Assembly (NCBI GenBank): GCA_029060305.1
Contig: JAIDUG010000024.1
Span: forward strand, 1-64,000
Direction: 5' to 3'
Origin: Ruminococcus sp.
GTDB lineage: Bacteria; Bacillota; Clostridia; Oscillospirales; Ruminococcaceae
DNA: 64,000 nt
Below are positions 55,484-64,000 of the stretch, in pieces (position 1 is the first letter of the stretch; each line of letters opens with the position of its first letter). A program made the position numbers and the translations under genes. The notes beneath the pieces were generated by a model. That model was not told where the DNA came from. It did no database searches and saw nothing but the letters and a program-made list of their open reading frames with translations.

Positions 55484-56989
55484 ATGCGTATGGTAACACC
55501 TGCAAATATGCGGGACATTGAGGATGAATCTGAAAGACTGGGAGTTTCAAAAAAACAGCTTATGGAAAACGCAGGAAAAAAACTTGCGGAATTGATAGAC
55601 GGTTACTGCAACGGCGACAATGAAAAGAAAATAGTTTTTCTTGTGGGTAATGGTAACAATGGCGGTGACTGTTCTGTTTCGGCAGGGATTCTTGCGGATA
55701 TGGAATATAAAAATATAAGTATGGTTATGGTTTGCGGAACGCCAAAGACTGAACTTGCAAAAGAAATGTACAATCGTGTTGTCGGATGTGTGAATATACC
55801 GGCAGACTTTCAGACGTGCATATCGGAAGCAGACATACTTATTGACGGAGTTTTCGGGACTGGTTTTCACGGTGAACTTGATACAAAAATTTCTGATATT
55901 TTCGCACTTAACAAAAACGCTTACAGAATAGCGGTAGACGTTTCAAGCGGTGGAAACAGTCATACAGGTACAGTTTCAGAGGGAACTTTTCGGGCTGATG
56001 AAACACTGACTTTTGGTTTTCTTAAATCGGGAATGTCACAATATCCGCTGAAAGATTTTTGTGGAAAAATAACTGTTGCTGATATAGGTATTCCGGAAAA
56101 AGCCATTGACATTCTGAAAGACAGAAGAAAATATACTCTTATTGAACGTGAAGATTTTGCAGATTTTCCGCCTCATCGCAAAAGTACTTCACATAAAGGA
56201 ATATTCGGGAAAGTCCTGATTATTGCAGGAAGCAATTCAATGAGGGGAGCAGGTTTTTTTGCAGTATCTGGAGCGTTGAGAAGCGGAGCAGGATTGGTAC
56301 AGCTTGCAACAGTCGGAAAATGTATTGATACTGTTTCAGTGCTTGCACCCGAATCCACTTTTATTGAGATGTCCCATGACGAAAACGGCTTTATGCGTTT
56401 TGAACCGGAAAAACTTGACCTGAAAAAATATAATGCTGTCGTTATCGGTTGCGGAATGGGCGTTACTCCGGAAACCTTTGAATTGACGAAATTTGTCGTA
56501 GAAAATTCGGAAATTCCTGTAATTATCGATGCAGACGGAATAAACTGCATAGCATTGGACATAGATATTTTACTAAAGAAAAAGACAGACATTATTTTAA
56601 CTCCACACGTCGGCGAAATGGCACGTCTTATGAAATGTACAACAAAAGAAATATCTGAAAACCGTTTTCTGATTGCTGAAAAACTTGCTGAAAAATATGA
56701 CATTACTGTTGTACTGAAAGGTGCAGGGACTGTTGTTGCAGACAGAAACAATACAGCAGTAAATCTTACCGGTAACGCAGGAATGAGCAGAGGCGGAAGC
56801 GGTGATATACTTGCAGGCATGATAGGTGCAATAGCCGGACAGGGTTATATTGCTTTCAGGTCTGCTTGTATCGGAACTTATATGCACGGTCTTGCAGGAG
56901 ACATTGCATCTGAAAAATTCACTCAGGAAGCAATGTTGCCGAGGGACATTTTAAACTGTCTGTCCGATTCGTTCAGGAAGATAAAGTAA
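55484..56989 (+). CDS. nnr: Bifunctional NAD(P)HX epimerase/dehydratase
   Basis: VGNGNNGGDCSVSAG (YjeF N) and GSNSMRGAGFFAVSGALRSGAGLV, TPHVGEMARL, GNAGMSRGGSGDILAGMIG (carbohydrate kinase-like). Confidence 0.95.
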   Translation: MRMVTPANMRDIEDESERLGVSKKQLMENAGKKLAELIDGYCNGDNEKKIVFLVGNGNNGGDCSVSAGILADMEYKNISMVMVCGTPKTELAKEMYNRVVGCVNIPADFQTCISEADILIDGVFGTGFHGELDTKISDIFALNKNAYRIAVDVSSGGNSHTGTVSEGTFRADETLTFGFLKSGMSQYPLKDFCGKITVADIGIPEKAIDILKDRRKYTLIEREDFADFPPHRKSTSHKGIFGKVLIIAGSNSMRGAGFFAVSGALRSGAGLVQLATVGKCIDTVSVLAPESTFIEMSHDENGFMRFEPEKLDLKKYNAVVIGCGMGVTPETFELTKFVVENSEIPVIIDADGINCIALDIDILLKKKTDIILTPHVGEMARLMKCTTKEISENRFLIAEKLAEKYDITVVLKGAGTVVADRNNTAVNLTGNAGMSRGGSGDILAGMIGAIAGQGYIAFRSACIGTYMHGLAGDIASEKFTQEAMLPRDILNCLSDSFRKIK

Positions 56990-57076
56990 ACGAAAATAAA
57001 TTCAGGCGATTAATTACAATTTACCGCTCAGAAGTGAAAAGTCTTAAAAAAATACACAGATTGGAGAAAAAGTATT

Positions 57077-57868
57077 ATGAAAAGACTTATTTCATTAGCG
57101 GTTATGATTTTTACGGCGGTAGTAATGGTTGCCTGTTCGTCACCTATCAAAAGCGAGACTTCACGAAAAAACGGTCTTAACTGTGCTTTTGAGTCGTCCG
57201 TCAACATAACTATTGACAAGCTGAATGCTGAGGGTATTCTGAAACGTTTCGGTGACGGTATGTGGGATATTGAGTTTTCAACTCCGAACACTCTCAGCGG
57301 TGTGAAACTTGTTTTTGACGGCGGAAACGTCAGTGCATCATATAAGGGTCTTGATTTTTCCGTCCCGCAGTCTGCACTTCCTGTAAAAGCAATGATGTTG
57401 AATCTTATTGAAGCAGTTGATACAAATGCACGTCTTGAAGAACTCAAAGGCAGTGAAAATGACAATCTTCTTGAAGTAAGCGGAAGTCTTGAAGGTGGCG
57501 ATTACATAATTTCAGTCGGCAAGGACGGAAAAATTATTTCTTTTGAAATGGAAAACAACAAGCTGAAAATAGTATTTTCCGACCTTAAGGAAATTTCGTC
57601 ATCTCAGGAACAGGTAACTACTTCCGAAACAACTGTTAAGGAAATTCCGACAGAAGAAACTACGACTACAACAGGAAGTACAGAATCAGTGATAGAAATT
57701 CCGGAACAGAATGCGGAAGAAGTGGCAGATATTCCGGATACTGAAGAAGTAGCGGAAATCCCCGAATCAGAAGAAACCTTTAATCAGGAAACTGACAACG
57801 CTGAAGAAACTTTTGACATCGTTGAAGATGATGCTGAGCAGACGGTTGAGATTACAGAAGAATATTAA
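57077..57868 (+). CDS. Hypothetical lipoprotein with acidic Thr/Glu-rich C-terminus
   Basis: Lipobox VVMVACSS; C-terminal EVADIPDTEEVAEIPESEET repeats. Confidence 0.65.
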   Translation: MKRLISLAVMIFTAVVMVACSSPIKSETSRKNGLNCAFESSVNITIDKLNAEGILKRFGDGMWDIEFSTPNTLSGVKLVFDGGNVSASYKGLDFSVPQSALPVKAMMLNLIEAVDTNARLEELKGSENDNLLEVSGSLEGGDYIISVGKDGKIISFEMENNKLKIVFSDLKEISSSQEQVTTSETTVKEIPTEETTTTTGSTESVIEIPEQNAEEVADIPDTEEVAEIPESEETFNQETDNAEETFDIVEDDAEQTVEITEEY

Positions 57869-57871
57869 ATT

Positions 57872-57899
57872 GTGCGGAGTTAAAAAACTCCGCTTTTTT
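57872..57899 (+). terminator. Rho-independent terminator
   Basis: GCGGAGTTaaaaAACTCCGCttttttt. Confidence 0.92.
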
Positions 57900-57919
57900 T
57901 GTGAAATTATAGGTTTATG

Positions 57920-57948
57920 TTTACATTTAAAGTAAAAAGTGGTATACT
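57920..57948 (+). promoter_or_regulatory. Putative sigma-A promoter for comM-like gene
   Basis: TTTACA-17 bp-TATACT. Confidence 0.7.
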
Positions 57949-57979
57949 TATAATAAAATACAGCAAAGGGGGAATTTTT

Positions 57980-59500
57980 TTGTTTTCAAAGATTTCAAGT
58001 TTAGGACTTTCCGGTATAAACGCTTTTCCTGTAGATGTGGAAGTTGATATAAGACGTGGAAGTCCGTATTTTGATATAGGAGGACTGCCCGATACTGTCG
58101 TAAAGGAAAGCCGTGAACGTATACGCTCAGCATTGTACGCCTGTGGGATAAAGTTTCCGGTAGCTTCGGTAATTGTGAATCTCGCTCCTGCATCGACAAG
58201 GAAAAGCGGTTCAGTACATGATATGGCAATTTTTATGGCAATTCTCCGGTCGGCAGACCTTGTAAACGATATTCCGGCAGACTGTGCATTTATAGGCGAA
58301 ATTTCCCTGAACGGCGATATAAGAGGAGTTAAAGGAGTTCTGCCTATGGTAATGCTCGCAAAGGAAAAAAATATACATTCTGTTTTTGTGCCTTATGAAA
58401 ATTCACGTGAAGCGTCTGTTATTGACGGAATAAACGTGTACGCTGTCAGGAATGTTGTTGAACTTATCAACCATTTTCAGAATGTAGAAATGTTGTCGCC
58501 GTGCAAAAGATTCATACCGTCATATAACGAATACAATTATCCTTTTGATTTTTCGGAAGTCAAGGGTCAGGAATCCGCTAAAAAAGCTCTTGAGATTGCA
58601 GTTGCAGGCGGTCACAATGTAATAATGGTCGGCAATCCGGGGTGCGGAAAGAGTATGCTTGCTAAACGTATTCCGTCAATACTACCGCCACTTGAATTTG
58701 AAGAAGCACTGGAAACTACAAAAGTTCATTCTATTGTAGGATTAGTAACGCCCGAAATGCCAATAATAACAAAAAGACCTTTCCGCTCTCCGCACCATAC
58801 GACTTCACCGGCAGGAATAGTCGGTGGTGGTACTGTTCTCAGACCAGGGGAAATATCTCTTGCACACAATGGTGTACTTTTCTTTGACGAAATGGCAGAG
58901 TTCAACAGAAAAACTCTTGACAATCTCCGTCAACCGCTTGAGGACGGAGTAATCAACGTTTCACGTGCAAGCGGAAGCTGTTCATATCCGTGCGATATAA
59001 TTTTTATCGGTGCTATGAATCCCTGTCCGTGCGGATATTACGGAAGTATACAGCGTGAGTGCAGGTGCGGTGAGAAGAGGATAAATGCTTATCGCTCAAA
59101 GGTTTCAGGACCTTTGCTTGACAGGATTGATTTACAGATAGAAGTAGCCCCCATTGACTTTCAGGAGATGATTTCGGACAAGCCGGAAGAATCTTCCGCT
59201 GATATACGAAAAAGAGTTATTTCTGCAAGACGTATTCAGAAAGAACGTTACAAAGGTACTGGAATAAAGTGCAACGCTCTTATGACAAAGGCAAAAATGA
59301 ATGAATATTGCAGGCTGGACGAAGAATCACAGAAATATATGGAAATGGCTTTTAAAACTCTCGGTATGAGCGGAAGGTCTCACGATAGCGTCCTGAAAGT
59401 TTCAAGGACAATTGCCGACCTTGAGGGTAGCGAAAATATACAGAAAAAACATATTTCACTTGCCGTGCGTTACAAAAACCTTGACCGCAATCCATTATAA
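57980..59500 (+). CDS. YifB/ComM family Mg-chelatase-like AAA+ ATPase
   Basis: MVGNPGCGKSMLAKRIPSILPPL, RPFRSPHHTTSPAGIVGGG, GAMNPCPCGYYG; TTG start after aaaggggg RBS. Confidence 0.95.
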   Translation: MFSKISSLGLSGINAFPVDVEVDIRRGSPYFDIGGLPDTVVKESRERIRSALYACGIKFPVASVIVNLAPASTRKSGSVHDMAIFMAILRSADLVNDIPADCAFIGEISLNGDIRGVKGVLPMVMLAKEKNIHSVFVPYENSREASVIDGINVYAVRNVVELINHFQNVEMLSPCKRFIPSYNEYNYPFDFSEVKGQESAKKALEIAVAGGHNVIMVGNPGCGKSMLAKRIPSILPPLEFEEALETTKVHSIVGLVTPEMPIITKRPFRSPHHTTSPAGIVGGGTVLRPGEISLAHNGVLFFDEMAEFNRKTLDNLRQPLEDGVINVSRASGSCSYPCDIIFIGAMNPCPCGYYGSIQRECRCGEKRINAYRSKVSGPLLDRIDLQIEVAPIDFQEMISDKPEESSADIRKRVISARRIQKERYKGTGIKCNALMTKAKMNEYCRLDEESQKYMEMAFKTLGMSGRSHDSVLKVSRTIADLEGSENIQKKHISLAVRYKNLDRNPL

Positions 59501-59526
59501 AAAATTTTTTGAAAAAGGAGTATAAA

Positions 59527-60681
59527 ATGAAATCGGCTTTTAAAAATCTTTCGGACAATAAACATAGTGTTGATATAGGTCTGCTTTTAGCCATTATGAT
59601 ATGTTCGGTAATCAGTACATTGTTGATTTATTCAATAAGCAAAAGCGGAATAAGTGCAGACGAGGGAGTAGGAGATAGTTACTGGAAAACACAGCTTTTT
59701 TCAATGGTACTTGGAATAGGTGTTGCAATCCTGCTTTCATTCGTTGACTACCGCAAAATTGTTAAACTATGGTTTATATATGCCCCTGTCGCCCTTTTAC
59801 TTGTGGGACTGACGTTTACTTCTCTTGGTTATCAGCGAGAGGGTGCAGACGATAAAGCGTGGTTGAAAATCGGTTCATTTCAGTTTCAGCCGTCTGAAAT
59901 CCTTAAAATCGTTTTTATACTGACTTTTGCGTATCACCTTTCACGTGATGAAGAAGATATGAATAAGCCTTTGCATATGTTGTTATTGTGTCTTCATGCC
60001 GGTATACCGCTTGCAATCGTCGGAAAACAAGGCGACTACGGAACAGCTATAGTATTTGCGATAATGTTTGTTTTCATGATATGTTCCGCAAAAATTTCAT
60101 GGAAGTATGTTGTTATAGCACCTTTTATAGCAGGAGCAGGAATTGCTGCGATGTGGTTTTTTGCACTCAGCGAATTTCATAAAAAAAGAATACTGATACT
60201 TTTTCACCCTGGTACAGACCCCGATTATATTGAATATCAGCAGGATTTGGGACTGTCTGCACTTCAGTCCGGAGGTGTTTTCGGAAAAGGTCTTTTTGCC
60301 GACCCTGACGAGTATATATATGTTCCTGAAATACACAATGACTTTATTTTTACATTTGCGGGACAGGTATTCGGATTTGTCGGAGCGGTCGGTATCCTTA
60401 TAATACTTGCATATATATGCCTCAAGATATTCGCAAACAGCCGTATTTCACGTGACCGTCTGGGACGTTTCATATGTATGGGAGCTTTCGGAATGATTTT
60501 TGCACATTGTGTAATGAATATCGGAATGGTTCTCAAGACTGCCCCTGTAATTGGTGTTCCTTTGCCGTTTATGAGTGCCGGAGGTACTGCAATGGTAAGT
60601 ATGTATGCAGTTATCGGAATAGTCCTGAGTACGTACAGTCACAGAGCGGTGACATATAATGTTTTTTACGACGAAGACTGA
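59527..60681 (+). CDS. FtsW/RodA/SpoVE family peptidoglycan glycosyltransferase
   Basis: QPSEILKIVFILTFAYHLS, GKQGDYGTAIVF, GGVFGKGLF, IPEIHNDFIF-like VPEIHNDFIFTFAGQ, GVPLPFMSAGGTAM. Confidence 0.93.
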   Translation: MKSAFKNLSDNKHSVDIGLLLAIMICSVISTLLIYSISKSGISADEGVGDSYWKTQLFSMVLGIGVAILLSFVDYRKIVKLWFIYAPVALLLVGLTFTSLGYQREGADDKAWLKIGSFQFQPSEILKIVFILTFAYHLSRDEEDMNKPLHMLLLCLHAGIPLAIVGKQGDYGTAIVFAIMFVFMICSAKISWKYVVIAPFIAGAGIAAMWFFALSEFHKKRILILFHPGTDPDYIEYQQDLGLSALQSGGVFGKGLFADPDEYIYVPEIHNDFIFTFAGQVFGFVGAVGILIILAYICLKIFANSRISRDRLGRFICMGAFGMIFAHCVMNIGMVLKTAPVIGVPLPFMSAGGTAMVSMYAVIGIVLSTYSHRAVTYNVFYDED

Positions 60682-60699
60682 CATATTTTCAACAAAAAA

Positions 60700-60732
60700 C
60701 TCTCCGTTTTTTCAAGCGGAGAGCCTTTGTTG
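60700..60732. terminator. Bidirectional terminator
   Basis: aaaaCTCTCCGttttttcaagCGGAGAGccttt. Confidence 0.8.
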
Positions 60733-60734
60733 TT

Positions 60735-62702
60735 TTATGAGAGATTTCCGATTTTTTCGGAAGTAGTCGGTAAGTCTGTAATTTTCAATAATTTTGCTTC
60801 AACCAGCTGAATAGCAAGAGCGTCCGAATTTGTTATACCGTCGCCGTCAACAACGTCAGCGTTTTCTTCACCCTGTTTAGTGAGTTTGTACTCGCTTGGA
60901 TTTGATATAGACTGCATAATCAGTACAGCATCAGAAATATTTACATTACCGTCTTCATTGGCGTCACCGAGTGTAACCGGAGTTGATATTCCGCCTTTTG
61001 TGGTTGTTGTAGAGACATCAGTAGTTTTTCCCGAAGTAGTCGTCGTGGTAGTTGCAGGTTTTAGGTCTGTAGTTGTTGTAGTTTTCGGTTTTTCTTCTTC
61101 GTCCCCTGTAAATGAATAGAGGTTTTCCGGAAGTTCGTCAAGTGTTATACAATATTCGCTCTGATACATCTTTGTGAGTTCTTCATGGTCCTGATATGCT
61201 TCACCGAGGAATGCTGTACCACCGTCTTCACCGCCGTCATACCACGGACAGAAATACAGCCAGTTAGCATCTTCGATAAGCATATTTTCCATTGCAGGAA
61301 CAGTATCATTTTCAGCCATAGCAACCATTTTTTTACCGTTTGTGAGTTTAAAGAGATAGTCAAACTTACTTGAAATAGCAATCAGGTTAGGACCACTGTT
61401 TTTGCCGTCACCTCTGTTGTACTCAACGTTGTATTTGTCATAAGCTACAATATCGACGTATTCGTCACCAGGATACCATGTATGAGAGTTGCTGTAGTCG
61501 TAGCTGTTGAATTCCCATATAATGTTGTGGAGATTATATTTTTCGGTAAGTGTTGTGTAAAGGAGTTTCCAGAGTTCCTTGTAAACTTCTGCACCTCTGT
61601 CACCCCACCAGAACCATGAAGTACCGTCGCCGTAATTACCTTCGTTACCCTGAGCTTCGTGGAGAGGACGGAGAATAATAGGCACGTTTTCGTCCTGAAG
61701 TTTCTGTAACTGTTCAGCAAGCATTTTCATAGCTTCTTCAAAGTACTCACGTTCCTTAGTACCCTCTTTTATTACGTTTGCCGTATTGAAAGTACTTCCT
61801 GAAGCCTGATAGTTCTGATAAGTACATTTTTTCCAGTCCACTTCGTCACCGAGTTCATAATTATCAAAGTCAATCGGGACATTTATATGCCATGAGGCTG
61901 TAAGAATACCGTTTCTTTCCTTTACCCATTCTATACCACGTTCAGTAGAACCGTCGTCCCAGCCGTACAGCGGATTGTAATTCATAAAGTCCATACCACG
62001 TATAGCCGGAACTTTTCCCGTGAGCTTTTCAAGAAATTCGTTTTCCCATTCGTAGTTATTTTTGTGACCACCGCCGTAAATTTCCTGCTGACCGGCAATA
62101 GTATGCTTACCGTAAACGCTCTTGAGATATTTCATAAGAGACTTTGTTTCAGGTGTAGCGTCAGGGTCGCAGGTTTCGGAAGTAGCAACGGAGTAGTCTT
62201 TTTTCTCTGCAACTGATACTGTAACCGTATCAATAGCCATATAACCGTACTTGTTGAGGAACTCGATAGTATTTTCTCCCTTTTGGAGACGTACAATTCC
62301 GAAATCGAAATCTGTCCACTTATCATAATAAGGAACGTGTTTAGTGTATTCAGAGCCGTTTACTGCAATAGTCTGTTGTCTCTGGTCTTTGTCAAGAATC
62401 TGTGCTACTTTTGCGGAAATCTGATACATACCGTCTTCCGGCACAGTAACGTTGAAACTTAAATTACCGCCTGTAAGATAGGTGAAACCCTCACCGCTGT
62501 AATCGGGTATCTGATTTTCATAAATTGAAGTCCAGAGTTCAGCACCCTCAAGGTCTTCACCCTCGATAGTGTAGGGGAATGTCGTCATTTTCGAGGCTGT
62601 AGTGTCTTTTTCAGCATATACCGGAAGTACTGCTGATATTGAAACAGCTGACATTACAGTGGCAGAAATAAGCGAAAAAGCCTTTTTTAACTTGCTGTTC
62701 AT
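60735..62702 (-). CDS. Cellulosomal mannanase: CBM35-like, GH26, dockerin
   Basis: N-term carbohydrate-binding YTIEGEDLEGAELW...GGNLSFNVTVPEDGMYQISAKV; GH26 motifs HTIAGQQE, LRPLHEAQG, WEFNSYD, WYPGDEYVDIVAYDKYN; dockerin GDANEDGNVNISDAVLIMQSISNPSEYK. Confidence 0.9.
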   Translation of the reverse strand: MNSKLKKAFSLISATVMSAVSISAVLPVYAEKDTTASKMTTFPYTIEGEDLEGAELWTSIYENQIPDYSGEGFTYLTGGNLSFNVTVPEDGMYQISAKVAQILDKDQRQQTIAVNGSEYTKHVPYYDKWTDFDFGIVRLQKGENTIEFLNKYGYMAIDTVTVSVAEKKDYSVATSETCDPDATPETKSLMKYLKSVYGKHTIAGQQEIYGGGHKNNYEWENEFLEKLTGKVPAIRGMDFMNYNPLYGWDDGSTERGIEWVKERNGILTASWHINVPIDFDNYELGDEVDWKKCTYQNYQASGSTFNTANVIKEGTKEREYFEEAMKMLAEQLQKLQDENVPIILRPLHEAQGNEGNYGDGTSWFWWGDRGAEVYKELWKLLYTTLTEKYNLHNIIWEFNSYDYSNSHTWYPGDEYVDIVAYDKYNVEYNRGDGKNSGPNLIAISSKFDYLFKLTNGKKMVAMAENDTVPAMENMLIEDANWLYFCPWYDGGEDGGTAFLGEAYQDHEELTKMYQSEYCITLDELPENLYSFTGDEEEKPKTTTTTDLKPATTTTTTSGKTTDVSTTTTKGGISTPVTLGDANEDGNVNISDAVLIMQSISNPSEYKLTKQGEENADVVDGDGITNSDALAIQLVEAKLLKITDLPTTSEKIGNLS

Positions 62703-62801
62703 AATTCATGCTCCTTTATAAAAAAATATTAAAATTATGTCTGTAATATGTGATAAATATATTATAATACTTTTTTTGACTGTTGTCAATATCTGTGATA
62801 A

Positions 62802-62832
62802 AAAAAGGGTTCTGATAAATTCAGAACCCATA
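62802..62832 (-). terminator. Terminator of PBP gene
   Basis: GGGTTCTGAAtttaTCAGAACCCttttttt on minus strand. Confidence 0.92.
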
Positions 62833-62838
62833 ATTATA

Positions 62839-64000
62839 TTACTGATATGCGAGGATATTTATAATACCCTGATAGAGATAAGCCGACTCACTGGAAAAAT
62901 TGAATCCATAGTCATTAGGATTCTGCATCTGCATTACTACTATATAAGAACCGTTCTGATGATAATTGCTGTAGTCGTCGTATACAGGATAGTATTCTGT
63001 ATTGTCGTTGATATTTTTCATACAACCTGTTATGTAGAGTATGTCAGAACCGCCTGTTTCAGCAGTACCGGTCTTTGCATAGAAAGTATAGTTAGGACCT
63101 GCATATACTCCCAAATCTGAGCCGACTCCGTACATACCGTCAAGAATATTCTGTTGGCAGTTTTCAGGAATGGACGTTATTACGTCATAAGGTTTGGAAG
63201 TCTTTGAGATTACAGACTGAGCTCCGCTTGAATCAATTACACTTTGTAACATAAAAGGTCTCACCATTTCGCCGAAAATAGCTTCACGACAGAGTGTGGC
63301 AAGAAACATGGGACTTGTACGCACATAAGCCTGTCCGAAAGCACTTCTTCTGAGGTCGTCCATACAGGAAATATACATACTGCTTTCAATCGTACCGAAA
63401 TCACATTCAATATCGAGACCGTCACCGAAATGGAACATTTCCCTCAGGTCATTACGGACTGTTTCCTCACCGAGCTGGTCAAAAACTTTCGCAAAGAATA
63501 TGTTACTTGAATTGACGAAAGCCGAGTACAGACTTCTTTCCATAGGATAATAAGGGTTTTTATCGTGGTCCCAGTCAACTATGATTCCCTCGTCGGAATA
63601 CCACGTGCCGTCGTCATAAAGGGAATATATTTCGTGTTTGTCGGCAATGATTTCCGTCATAATCTTGAAACATGAACCAGGTGGCTGTTTCTGCATTGAC
63701 TTGTTTTCCAAAGCATCATAACCGATAGTATTTATGTAATCAGGATTGTTATAATATTCCACAGGGTCGAATGATGGATAAGAAACGTCAGCCATTACAG
63801 AGCCGTCTGTTCTGAGTACGACAACAGAACCTATTATATTCATATCCTGCATATACTGGTAGATTTCATTCTGAATATCTGCGTCAAGCGTAAGCTGTAC
63901 AGATTTACCGAGTTTTTCAGACGAAATGACAGAATAAGGGTCTGAAGCACTCAGAATATCATTGAACGCATATTCAATACCGCCTGAGACTTCGCTGATT
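62839..64000 (-). CDS. Penicillin-binding protein transpeptidase, N-terminus beyond window edge
   Basis: SxxK in PPGSCFKIMT, SSN in FVNSSNIFF, KTG in YAKTGTAETGG; frame stays open upstream to 64000 (ISEVSGGIEYAFNDILSASDPYSVISSEKLGKSVQLTLDADIQNEIYQY). Confidence 0.92.
   Translation of the reverse strand, partial: ISEVSGGIEYAFNDILSASDPYSVISSEKLGKSVQLTLDADIQNEIYQYMQDMNIIGSVVVLRTDGSVMADVSYPSFDPVEYYNNPDYINTIGYDALENKSMQKQPPGSCFKIMTEIIADKHEIYSLYDDGTWYSDEGIIVDWDHDKNPYYPMERSLYSAFVNSSNIFFAKVFDQLGEETVRNDLREMFHFGDGLDIECDFGTIESSMYISCMDDLRRSAFGQAYVRTSPMFLATLCREAIFGEMVRPFMLQSVIDSSGAQSVISKTSKPYDVITSIPENCQQNILDGMYGVGSDLGVYAGPNYTFYAKTGTAETGGSDILYITGCMKNINDNTEYYPVYDDYSNYHQNGSYIVVMQMQNPNDYGFNFSSESAYLYQGIINILAYQ

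Noticed and set aside
56173-56820. Antisense 215-aa ORF opposite nnr
   Set aside because: Shadow of the conserved nnr coding sequence; Ser/Pro/Phe-rich, no RBS or domain
57917-57979. N-terminal extension of the ComM-like ORF
   Set aside because: Overlaps a TTTACA-17-TATACT promoter; TTG at 57980 after a strong RBS fits the family start

Overview
The 64 kb window looks like Ruminococcus chromosome, most likely R. flavefaciens or a close relative. This is inferred from gene content; no search was run. Its centrepiece, about 12.9-25.5 kb, is a cellulosome scaffoldin cluster with the gene order scaC-scaA-scaB-cttA-scaE. It encodes a cohesin+dockerin adaptor, a short scaffoldin, an 8-cohesin scaffoldin with an X-dockerin, a CttA-like X-dockerin protein and a sortase-anchored cohesin protein. 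The cluster type is known from R. flavefaciens, so it is not a new system. This copy has notable features: a single clear cohesin in ScaA behind an unrecognised N-terminal module, a ScaA-type first cohesin in ScaB, two cohesins in ScaB identical at the nucleotide level, a long hairpin-rich leader upstream of scaC, and several intergenic hairpins. Two further dockerin proteins lie elsewhere: a metalloprotease with an N-terminal dockerin and a CBM35-GH26-dockerin mannanase. The rest is mostly housekeeping: tsaD, polA, dusB, galE, ung, metF, trpS, rny, htpG with a perfect CIRCE element, metG, tadA, nnr, a comM-like ATPase, rodA/ftsW and a PBP, plus a gerA-type operon, a partial tRNA-Asn and a tRNA-Leu. 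No prophage, IS element or CRISPR array was recognised.
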